Assembly (NCBI GenBank): GCA_028289345.1
Contig: JANQQL010000026.1
Location: forward strand, 1-64,000
Source of the DNA: Planctomycetota bacterium
GTDB lineage: Bacteria; Planctomycetota; B15-G4; SIAN01
Direction of reading: 5' to 3'
Length of the DNA stretch: 64,000 nucleotides
Part shown: positions 44,675 to 51,892 of the stretch, piece by piece
Layout: each line of letters opens with the position of its first letter
How positions within the stretch are numbered: the stretch's first letter is position 1
Made by a program: the position numbers and the translations under genes
The notes under the pieces: generated by a model
Told to the model about the DNA's origin: nothing
Databases searched by the model: none
The model's input: the letters and a program-made list of their open reading frames with translations, nothing else

Positions 44675-45163
44675 TCAGCGCTTGGAGAACTGGAAGCGAC
44701 GGCGAGCACCACGCTGGCCGTACTTTTTGCGCTCTTTCATCCGGCTGTCACGTGTCAACAACCCGCCGTCACGCAGGGCCGTTTCCAAGGACTCGTCCAT
44801 CGCACACAGGGCGCGAGCCAACCCCATCTTGATCGCTCCGGACTGACCGGAGGTGCCTCCACCATGGGTGCGCACGAAGATGTCGACTTTCTTCACAGTT
44901 TCCGTGGCGCTCAGCGGAGCCGAAACCTGATTCTGGTCTTGGCTGTTGGGGAAGTAGTCCTTGAAGTCCTTGTCGTTGACGGTGATCTGCCCTTCGCCTT
45001 CGCGAATGCGGACACGGGCGACCGACGACTTGCGCCGACCCGTCCCCCACCAGAAACCGTTCATCTTCTGGGTCTTTCGAGAGGGAGCAGTGGTCTCCTC
45101 CGCCACGGCGTCTTCGGCGGGGGTCGCGTCTTCCATCTCTTCTTGAATGGGCTCTTCCGACAT
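44675..45163 (-). CDS. rpsI: 30S ribosomal protein S9 (uS9)
   Basis: The C-terminal 128 residues are a standard S9 ending in RRRFQFSKR, the tail that reaches the P-site tRNA. In front is an acidic extension of about 32 residues (MSEEPIQEEMEDATPAEDAV) that is not part of the usual fold. The Trp-Gly-Thr-Gly entry (GFWWGTGRRKSS) marks the start of the normal domain. It is the middle gene of the rplM operon, 42 bases after rplM. Confidence 0.95.
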   Translation of the reverse strand: MSEEPIQEEMEDATPAEDAVAEETTAPSRKTQKMNGFWWGTGRRKSSVARVRIREGEGQITVNDKDFKDYFPNSQDQNQVSAPLSATETVKKVDIFVRTHGGGTSGQSGAIKMGLARALCAMDESLETALRDGGLLTRDSRMKERKKYGQRGARRRFQFSKR

Positions 45164-45205
45164 GGGATCCGTCTCCTCGGGGGAACGAGAGGCCGAAGCC
45201 TCGAC

Positions 45206-45643
45206 TCACACGGTCCGCCAGTCCAGGGGCTGGGGATTCTGGGCTTCGTGAGGGTGGTTCTCCCCCGCGTAGATCTTGAGTTTGGTCAGCATCTGCCGGC
45301 CGAGCTTGGTCTTCGGGAGCATGCGACGAACTGCAAGGCGCACCGCTTCCGCCGGCTTGTCTTCCAACATCTTGCCGAGAGGAATCTCTCGCAGGCCACC
45401 GATGTAACCGGTGTGGTAGCGCAGCATCCGGTCCTCTTTCTTGCGGCCCGTCACCTTGACCTTCTCGGCATTGACAACGACGACGAACTCGCCGGTGTCC
45501 AAGTGCGGCGTGTAGATGGGCCGATGCTTGCCCATGAGGACTCGGGCCACTCGAGCGGCCATTCGGCCGAGCACCTGGTCCCTGGCATCGACGAGATGCC
45601 AATTGCGCGGAATCTCGTCTACTTTCGGATACGTCGTCTTCAT
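45206..45643 (-). CDS. rplM: 50S ribosomal protein L13 (uL13)
   Basis: 145 residues beginning MKTTYPKVDEIPRNWHLVDA, with GRMAARVARVLMGKHRP and GYIGGLREIPL as expected. An early 50S assembly protein; in other bacteria L13 and S9 are co-transcribed and L13 can repress its own operon. The frame is open 228 bases further upstream, but the extra part is encoded by tandem repeats and is not protein-like. The ATG at 45643 has GTGGTGGG just before it. Confidence 0.95.
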   Translation of the reverse strand: MKTTYPKVDEIPRNWHLVDARDQVLGRMAARVARVLMGKHRPIYTPHLDTGEFVVVVNAEKVKVTGRKKEDRMLRYHTGYIGGLREIPLGKMLEDKPAEAVRLAVRRMLPKTKLGRQMLTKLKIYAGENHPHEAQNPQPLDWRTV

Positions 45644-45660
45644 GAACCCACCACTTTCAG

Positions 45661-45736
45661 GCTTGGCCGCTTGAGGAAACCAGCAGGCTTGGCCGCCTAA
45701 GGAGACCAGCGGTCTGGCCACCCAGGGAAACCAGAG
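45661..45736 (-). repeat. Three 25-26 base tandem repeats in the rplM leader
   Basis: Units begin at 45661, 45687 and 45712, sharing a GGCC core and (A/G)GGA(A/G)ACCAG. A fourth, degraded unit may follow at about 45740-45762. They lie directly before the rplM ribosome-binding site. Confidence 0.65.
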
Positions 45737-45761
45737 GAAGTTGGCTGTCTTGGGGAGCCGC

Positions 45762-45774
45762 ATTTCCCGGAAAT
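45762..45774. promoter_or_regulatory. TTCCCGG palindrome downstream of the rplM promoter
   Basis: ATTTCCCGGAAAT is a palindrome with one central base. It shares TTCCCGG with the spacer palindrome centred 31.5 bases away, about three helical turns, so both would face the same side of the DNA. Confidence 0.4.
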
Positions 45775-45785
45775 TCGGGCCAAGG

Positions 45786-45813
45786 AGTTTATGGTTCCCG
45801 GGAACGCGATCAA
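45786..45813 (-). promoter_or_regulatory. Promoter of rplM-rpsI-yebC with operator-like spacer
   Basis: TTGATC (45808-45813) and TAAACT (45786-45791, 4 of 6) are 16 bases apart on the minus strand. The spacer contains the perfect 12-base palindrome GTTCCCGGGAAC (45794-45805), well placed to be a repressor operator. Confidence 0.45.
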
Positions 45814-45919
45814 GCACAGCGCGGGCGATTTTGCTGCACGAGCGGGATTTCGCAACGAGCCAAGATCCCATGGGCGACTGGGCCCCACCCGATGCCGCGC
45901 CGAGCGCGTGAGCCGGCGG

Positions 45920-46972
45920 CTACCCACCTGACGGCAGGAACGAATCGGAGCGAGTCATGGGAGCCCAGCCGTGAACCGGATCCTCGGCGATCTCCACCGA
46001 AACGTCCTCGAATCGCTCGAACTGGACCCGCACCAGGCGAATGCCGGCGAAGTCAGGATACTTGGCCGCGACCGCGATCAGGTGCCCCACCTTGACCTCC
46101 GCCTCCGGCTCGAGCGCGGCAAGCTTGCCGACCGCGGGACGGCCCCACTCCACGCACAGGCCGTCGAGTGTGAACAAGTCCACCTCGGAAATCCGGCCGT
46201 TGGACCGGCGGGCCGGAGGGCGAACGCGAATCACGGCGATCTCGACGCCGCGATCTCGAAGGCGCTCCTGGTGAGGCTGCAGCTCCGCGGCAGCAGCCAC
46301 TCCCTGGCGCACCGCTTCATCGCGGATGGCTTCTCGAGGAGTCGTGTCCACCAGCGCCCCGGATGAGGCCAGGATGAGGGGAAGTCGACCGCCCTGCACC
46401 AAATCGGGCGCCTCGGCCGCGGGTCCTAGTACCACTCCCTCGGCGTCCACCAGCACCAGTCCATCCAGGGAACGAACCATGGCCAGGGGCCGTCGCAGGT
46501 CGAGCTCCACGACCAGCTGGTTCGGATAGCGCTTGGTCACTCGGTGAGCCTCTCGGATCCAACCCGACGAACGCACCATCTGCTGCACGACGCTCTCCAC
46601 CGATTCCCCGTCCCGCAAGGAGAACGGCCCCAGTGGAGCGATGGCGGACTTCACCGAGGCTGCCATCTCTGGCTCGAGCCAGTCCGGCGAATGCTCGATG
46701 GTCAGGCGATCTGTTTCGACCAGGAACGCGCGGCCGCTGATGTCCCCGGGAAACACCAGGGGAAGCACCGCGAGGAGACCGAGGACGGCAGCGGACAGCA
46801 ACAATGCTCCCCGGGCGGAGCTGGGCCATCCGCCTTCCGAGTCTTGTTGCGCCTTCGACTTCTTCCTGGGACTCAGGATTCGGCCCCCCTCCGGGCCCGC
46901 CAGGACGGCCCCCTCTTCGGGGCAGGCTCTGGCTGCTGAACGACCCCTCAGGCCATCCCTGCGCCACGCCAC
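45920..46972 (-). CDS. FtsQ-like POTRA-domain division protein
   Basis: A single transmembrane helix at about 55-75 follows a basic cytoplasmic tail. A POTRA domain comes next (SVESVVQQMVRSSGWIREAH, then RYPNQLVVELDLRRPLAMV). An FtsQ-type beta domain begins at LVLVDAEGVVLG. FtsQ anchors the divisome complex FtsQLB in other bacteria. The start is uncertain: GTG 46972 has no ribosome-binding site, while a CTG about 30 codons further in lies 8 bases after GGAGGGG. It is not in a dcw cluster but upstream of rplM. Identity as true FtsQ needs structural comparison. Confidence 0.65.
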   Translation of the reverse strand: MAWRRDGLRGRSAARACPEEGAVLAGPEGGRILSPRKKSKAQQDSEGGWPSSARGALLLSAAVLGLLAVLPLVFPGDISGRAFLVETDRLTIEHSPDWLEPEMAASVKSAIAPLGPFSLRDGESVESVVQQMVRSSGWIREAHRVTKRYPNQLVVELDLRRPLAMVRSLDGLVLVDAEGVVLGPAAEAPDLVQGGRLPLILASSGALVDTTPREAIRDEAVRQGVAAAAELQPHQERLRDRGVEIAVIRVRPPARRSNGRISEVDLFTLDGLCVEWGRPAVGKLAALEPEAEVKVGHLIAVAAKYPDFAGIRLVRVQFERFEDVSVEIAEDPVHGWAPMTRSDSFLPSGG

Positions 46973-47375
46973 GGGAGAGCGCCGCCTTGCGCCCCGCGCA
47001 GCTTTCCGTGCGGCGGTTCCTCAGCCTGCGGCTTCTCCAAACGTTGGTGGAAGCTCGCGTGAGGCCGAAATCGAACAGTGCAGATTCAGCTCATACTTGC
47101 GCCGACACGGAACGGCGCCCACGAATCTACAACCCGCTTCCTACTCTCAAAACAACCGGATCATCGCTACAAACTTCTAACAGCGACAAGAGACTTCGAT
47201 CTACGTTTCGGATCAAACCACAACCGAGAAGTTCGGAGTCAGAACGGTCCAAATCCGAATCCGGACGCACGAAACCCAGCACACGCCCAGCCCTGGCTCC
47301 CCCCAAGGGATGACTCGCGGCCCCGTCGCCGAGCTCCGCGAGACTCCCCGGGGGTTGGCCGGGCTCGCCACCGAT
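46973..47375. other. Gap without a supported gene
   Basis: The middle of this stretch (about 47080-47260) is AT-richer than its flanks. I see no open frame with a ribosome-binding site and no clear RNA gene. Promoters for the FtsQ-like gene would be here. Confidence 0.45.
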
Positions 47376-47624
47376 TCAGGACCGGTTGGCGGCGATGCGG
47401 GGCTGCTCCGGGGCCTTGCGATCTTCCACCTTCACCCGCGATTCGATGTCATCGAGAGCAAGTTCGAGAGTCGTGATCACGGACTCGAACAAGTCGCGAT
47501 GAATGGTGACCATCTGGTCGTTCTTCGCCGCGTCGAGTTCCCGATACAGCAGTCCGATCGAGACCTTGACAGGAGCAGTTCGACGAACCAAGTCGAGCAT
47601 TTTTGATCCCACGAGCTTTTCCAT
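47376..47624 (-). CDS. Small hypothetical protein
   Basis: 82 residues from ATG 47624, with GGAGG in perfect position (5 bases). The sequence is soluble and helical (KMLDLVRRTAPVKVSIGLLY), ends with a charged tail, and has no recognisable family. The good ribosome-binding site and a hairpin directly upstream make it likely real. It is divergent from the helicase gene. Confidence 0.6.
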   Translation of the reverse strand: MEKLVGSKMLDLVRRTAPVKVSIGLLYRELDAAKNDQMVTIHRDLFESVITTLELALDDIESRVKVEDRKAPEQPRIAANRS

Positions 47625-47636
47625 TTCCACCTCCCC

Positions 47637-47656
47637 GGAAGTCGAGTCCGACTTCC
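47637..47656 (-). promoter_or_regulatory. Leader hairpin before the small gene
   Basis: GGAAGTCG and CGACTTCC form a perfect 8-bp stem with a 4-base loop, touching the Shine-Dalgarno sequence of the 82-residue gene. A second short stem, GGACC/GGTCC (47707-47720), lies further upstream. It could modulate translation or mRNA stability. Confidence 0.4.
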
Positions 47657-47747
47657 CGCTCAGTCTTGAGAAACAAAGGATCTCATTCAGTTTTCAGGCT
47701 TTCACAGGACCGTAGGGTCCAAGACGGTATCTTAGCCCCCGGCGCTT

Positions 47748-49832
47748 TTGAAACTGATCGCATTTCTTGATTGCTGCCGGTTGCATGCGCTTCCCCATCC
47801 GCAAGCAAATCCCACCCATTCAACAAGTTCTCCACCGGAGGAACGCGCAATCTCCCCATCCGATGAGAGCAACACGCCGATTCAGACCTACCGAGGCTTT
47901 CGCCTCAATCCGTTCCAAGGTCGGGCCATGGACTCGATTCGAGCCAACAAGGACGTGCTGGTGTCCGCGCCCACCGGCGCCGGAAAAACCCTGATTGCTG
48001 AGTTCGCGGTTGAGCAGTGCGTCGAGGCCGGCAAGCGAGCCATCTACACGGCACCGATCAAGGCCCTCTCGAACCAGAAGTACCGAGACTTCCGGGAACT
48101 GGGAACCATCGACATCGGCATCATGACTGGCGACGTCACCATCCGCCCAGACGCCCCGCTGCTGATCATGACCACGGAGATCTTTCGCAACTCGATCTTC
48201 GAGCGCGGACCCGAACTGGAAGACGTTGGCTACGTGGTGTTTGACGAGATCCATTACATGGATGACGTCGAGCGCGGCACGGTCTGGGAAGAAAGCATCA
48301 TCTTTGCCCCCCCGGAGATCCGAATCCTCGCGCTCTCCGCGACCGTCTCGAACCTCAAGCAGTTTTGCGAGTGGATGAGCCAGGTTCGAGAACGGGAAAT
48401 CGTCCGGATCGAATCGAAAGACCGCCCGGTGCCTCTCCTCCATTACCTCCACTTCCCGGACATCGGTCCTCGTCGCGCCGAGAAAGTGAAGTCCCTCCCA
48501 CGCCCGAAGCACCCCCGAAAAAGAGGGCGGGGACCGAACCGATCCAGGGCGCGCTCCCTGCTTGACCGTCTCCAGCGCGAGAAGAAGCTGCCGGCACTGT
48601 TCTTCTGTTTCAGCCGTCGGGAATGCGAGGCCCGCGCCCGAGAGAACGTTCGGCGGAAGCTCCTGTCACCAAAGGAACGGGACGACATCGAACGCCATTT
48701 CGACGAGGTCTGTGACCGCTTCGAGATCCAGGAAGATTCCAGCCTGGAAGAACTACGCAGCCTGGCCCGCTCCGGAATCAGCTACCACCATGCCGGCCTC
48801 CTGCCTCTGCAGAAAGAACTGGTCGAACGACTCTTCACTTCAGGACTTTTGAAGCTGCTGTTCACCACCGAGACGTTCGCGCTGGGCATCAACATGCCAG
48901 CGCGCAGCGTTCTCTTTTCCTCACTGCGCAAGTTCGACGGTGTCGGCTTCGACCGCCTGAAAGCCCGAGACTACCAACAGATGGCGGGACGTGCCGGGCG
49001 ACAGGGAATCGACGACGAAGGATTGGTCTACAGCCTTCTGGACGACCCACGCAACAAACTGGAAGACGTCAAGAAGACCCTGTTTGGTTCGATCGAGCCG
49101 ATTCGCAGCCGCTTCAACCTGTCTTACTCCACCCTTCTGAACTTGCACCATCATCTGGGCGCTCAGATCTTCGAAGCCTGGGAGAAGTCCTTCAACAACT
49201 TCCAGTGGGCACGCATGTCCCGCAAGAAGCGCGAAAAGAACGAACGTCGCCAGCGCCAAGCGATCACCCAGCGTCTGGATCTCCTTCGAGAGTTCCACTA
49301 CCTGGACGAGGGAGGAGTTCTCGAGAAGGGCGGGTTCGCGCGACGCATCAACGGCTACGAACTACCGGTGGTCGAACTCGTCGCCTCCGGCCTGTTCCGG
49401 GCCCTCAACGACGAGCAGATTGCACTCATCCTGACCGCGGTCGTTTTCGAAGACCGCAAGAGCGATTTGTATCAGCGAATGCCTCCCCATCTTCTTGGGG
49501 AACACCGACGCGACGCCGAGGACATTGTCGAAAAGATCATTGCCCGAGAACGCGAGCTGAACATCCACCCGCAGACTCGTCGCCTGAATTTCAAGATAGG
49601 ACGAGTGCTCCATGCCTGGTGGGAAGGCGATAGCTTCGACGACATCACCTCGCTCACCAACGCTTCCCACGGCGATTTGGTGCGGTCATTTCGCCAAGTC
49701 GTTCAACTCCTTCGGCAGCTCCGAAAGGTCTACCGCGAAAACAAAGACGCCGCCGAGCAGTTCGCGCGCATTCTGGAGCGCATCAACCGCGACGAGGTGG
49801 ATGCCCGCCGACAGCTGGAACTCGGCGGCTGA
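47748..49832 (+). CDS. Ski2/Mtr4-like DExH RNA helicase
   Basis: Superfamily II helicase: motif I APTGAGKT (74-81), motif II DEIH, motif III LSATVSN and motif VI QMAGRAGRQG. The C-terminal part has the helical DSHCT-like domain (LNDEQIALILTAVVFEDRKS) of Ski2/Mtr4 enzymes, which unwind RNA for degradation in eukaryotes; bacterial relatives are less well studied. The true start is unclear. The frame opens at TTG 47748 without a ribosome-binding site, and the conserved part begins only near residue 47 (TYRGFRLNPFQ). Confidence 0.85.
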   Translation: MKLIAFLDCCRLHALPHPQANPTHSTSSPPEERAISPSDESNTPIQTYRGFRLNPFQGRAMDSIRANKDVLVSAPTGAGKTLIAEFAVEQCVEAGKRAIYTAPIKALSNQKYRDFRELGTIDIGIMTGDVTIRPDAPLLIMTTEIFRNSIFERGPELEDVGYVVFDEIHYMDDVERGTVWEESIIFAPPEIRILALSATVSNLKQFCEWMSQVREREIVRIESKDRPVPLLHYLHFPDIGPRRAEKVKSLPRPKHPRKRGRGPNRSRARSLLDRLQREKKLPALFFCFSRRECEARARENVRRKLLSPKERDDIERHFDEVCDRFEIQEDSSLEELRSLARSGISYHHAGLLPLQKELVERLFTSGLLKLLFTTETFALGINMPARSVLFSSLRKFDGVGFDRLKARDYQQMAGRAGRQGIDDEGLVYSLLDDPRNKLEDVKKTLFGSIEPIRSRFNLSYSTLLNLHHHLGAQIFEAWEKSFNNFQWARMSRKKREKNERRQRQAITQRLDLLREFHYLDEGGVLEKGGFARRINGYELPVVELVASGLFRALNDEQIALILTAVVFEDRKSDLYQRMPPHLLGEHRRDAEDIVEKIIARERELNIHPQTRRLNFKIGRVLHAWWEGDSFDDITSLTNASHGDLVRSFRQVVQLLRQLRKVYRENKDAAEQFARILERINRDEVDARRQLELGG

Positions 49833-49846
49833 GATCGAATTCCGCA

Positions 49847-50437
49847 CTATCCCTGGGGCAGCAGCCGCTGCATCCACTTGCCCACCACATCCATCTCCAG
49901 ATTGACCGGGTCGCCAGAGGACTTCTCGGAAAGGTTGGTCACCTCCAGGGTGTGAGGGATGATGGTGCATGCGAAACCCGCACTCTCGAGGGAAGCCAGC
50001 GTGAGAGAAACCCCCTCCACCGTGACCGAACCTTTGGGGATCATCAAGGCGCGCAACGGCGCGGGGACCTCGACCTCCAACCAGCAATCCTCTCCCACCC
50101 GGGCGTTCCGGACCACCCGCCCCACTCCGTCGACGTGCCCCTGAACCAAATGCCCATCCAGACGGTCCCCGAACTTCAGCGCCCGCTCGAGATTCACCTG
50201 CGCCCCCTCGTTCAGGTCGCCCAGGCTCGTGCAGCGCAGTGTTTCCCCGGCTAGGTCGTAGGCGACCTGGTCCCCGGACACCTCCACGACGGTCAAGCAA
50301 GCCCCGTTCACCGCAACGCTCTGGCCCAATTGCAGCTCCGCGGCGAAATCCGGGATCGACAAAGTCAGGCGTGCGCCATCGGCGTGCTTGACCAGGCCGG
50401 TGACTCGCCCGGTGGCTTCCACGATTCCAGTGAACAT
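49847..50437 (-). CDS. ribE: Riboflavin synthase, alpha subunit
   Basis: Dismutates two 6,7-dimethyl-8-ribityllumazine molecules into riboflavin and its pyrimidine precursor. Two tandem barrels are visible: MFTGIVEATGRV with VNGACLTV in the first, HLVQGHVDGVG with EGVSLTLAS in the second. At 196 residues it is complete and starts MFTGIVE, the invariant N-terminus of the family. It converges with the helicase and stands apart from other rib genes. Confidence 0.95.
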   Translation of the reverse strand: MFTGIVEATGRVTGLVKHADGARLTLSIPDFAAELQLGQSVAVNGACLTVVEVSGDQVAYDLAGETLRCTSLGDLNEGAQVNLERALKFGDRLDGHLVQGHVDGVGRVVRNARVGEDCWLEVEVPAPLRALMIPKGSVTVEGVSLTLASLESAGFACTIIPHTLEVTNLSEKSSGDPVNLEMDVVGKWMQRLLPQG

Positions 50438-50607
50438 TTCCTGGTCTCCCGCCGGGCATCCCGCGCTTGACCGCCCGTGCCCCCGCTATACACTGTCTGG
50501 TTTCGACTCAGCCCCAAGCCCAGAGGACTCCGCGCGCGGTCGGCGCGGCAGACGAAACGGGTCCGGGGCATGGTCCGGCTGGCGTGGTTCGCACCGGCGG
50601 AGTGCCG

Positions 50608-51333
50608 ATGTCGATGCAAGTCCACGTCATTACCATCTTCCCTGCGCTGATCGAGAGTTTCCTCTCGTTCGGGATCCCAAGGATCGCCCGGGAGAAGGGC
50701 AAGATGGTGGTCGAGGCCGTCGATTTGCGCAGTTTTACCGGGGATGTCCATCGGACGGTCGATGACCGGCCCTTCGGCGGAGGCCCTGGAATGGTGATGC
50801 TGGCTCCGCCGGTTTTCGACGCCGTGGAATCGATCGAAAACCAGCACGGGAGTGCCCATCGGATTCTTCTGACGCCGACGGGACGACCCCTGAACCAGCA
50901 GATCCTGAAGGAACTGGTGACTGAGGACAGGCTGATCCTGCTCTGCGGTCGCTACGAAGGGATCGACGAGCGGGTCCGAACCGGCTTGGAATGGGACGAA
51001 ATCTCCATCGGAGACTACGTCCTTTCTGGCGGGGAAGTGCCAGCCATGGTGATCCTGGACGGGCTGGCCCGGCTTCTTCCCGAAGTTCTCGGTCACCCCG
51101 AATCCGTGCAGCAAGAGTCCTTCGAACAAGGGCTCCTCGATGCACCCCACTACACCCGCCCCCGGTCGTTCCGGGGAATGGACGTGCCCGATGTACTGCT
51201 CTCCGGAAACCACGCCGCGGTTGAGCGTTGGCGAAGGGAGCAAGCTCTCCGGCTGACTCAGGAGAAGCGAGCGGACTTGCTGGCGGACCACCCGCCGAAG
51301 TCCGACTCGACGACCCGCACGGAGTCCCGGTAG
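50608..51333 (+). CDS. trmD: tRNA (guanine37-N1)-methyltransferase
   Basis: Methylates G37 next to the anticodon in tRNAs reading C- and G-starting codons, preventing +1 frameshifts. SPOUT trefoil-knot signatures are present (GGPGMVM, LLCGRYEGIDERV, YVLSGGEVPAM). The ATG at 50608 has GGCGGAG upstream and gives 241 residues; the open frame extends to 50467 without family similarity. It is followed 42 bases later by rplS, as in many bacteria, but rpsP and rimM, its usual neighbours, are absent. Confidence 0.95.
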   Translation: MSMQVHVITIFPALIESFLSFGIPRIAREKGKMVVEAVDLRSFTGDVHRTVDDRPFGGGPGMVMLAPPVFDAVESIENQHGSAHRILLTPTGRPLNQQILKELVTEDRLILLCGRYEGIDERVRTGLEWDEISIGDYVLSGGEVPAMVILDGLARLLPEVLGHPESVQQESFEQGLLDAPHYTRPRSFRGMDVPDVLLSGNHAAVERWRREQALRLTQEKRADLLADHPPKSDSTTRTESR

Positions 51334-51375
51334 CTCCTCTTTCTCTAGTCATCCTTCCCTGGGGGAACGATCCAC

Positions 51376-51804
51376 ATGGACCGAGTTGCCAACGCCGTCA
51401 CCGGCTATCTCAAGGAAAACGCTCCCGACTTTCAGGTCGGCGACACGGTGGACGTCAAAGTCCGTATCAAGGAAGGCGAGAAAGAGCGCATCCAGACGTT
51501 TACCGGCGTGGTGATTCGAATGAAGGGCTCCGGCATTGCGCGCACGTTCACCGTGCGCCGCATCGTGCAGGGCGAAGGCGTGGAACGGGTGTTCCCGATT
51601 CACGCGCCGATTGTCCAGGACGTCCTCGTCAAGAAGCGAGCCAAGATCCGTCGGGCGAAGCTGTACTACCTGCGCGAGAGGACCGGCAAGCGTGCCCGCA
51701 TGAAGGAGCGCTTGGACTTCCGCACGGGCAAGAACAAGCAGAACTCCCCCGCACCGGTTGCGGTTTCTTCGTCCACGGAGGAACCGGCCGCCGCCGGCTC
51801 CTGA
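51376..51804 (+). CDS. rplS: 50S ribosomal protein L19 (bL19)
   Basis: 142 residues: the standard L19 body (FTGVVIRMKGSGIARTFTVR, KVRRAKLYY-like region) that sits at the 30S-50S interface, followed by a C-terminal extension of about 25 residues rich in Ser, Ala and Pro. GGGGGA precedes the ATG by about 9 bases. It is part of trmD-rplS-secDF. Confidence 0.95.
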   Translation: MDRVANAVTGYLKENAPDFQVGDTVDVKVRIKEGEKERIQTFTGVVIRMKGSGIARTFTVRRIVQGEGVERVFPIHAPIVQDVLVKKRAKIRRAKLYYLRERTGKRARMKERLDFRTGKNKQNSPAPVAVSSSTEEPAAAGS

Positions 51805-51822
51805 AGCACTTCGATAGCTCGC

Positions 51823-51839
51823 GCTCCCTTGCGGGGAGC
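51823..51839 (+). terminator. Hairpin between rplS and secDF
   Basis: GCTCCC and GGGAGC (51823-51828, 51834-51839) enclose a 5-base loop, 18 bases after the rplS stop. No U-run follows. It may separate expression of the ribosomal protein from secDF. Confidence 0.35.
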
Positions 51840-51892
51840 CACTGGTTGGGCGGCCGGCGGGAACGTCATGGCCGAGGATTGGGAATCCCTCA

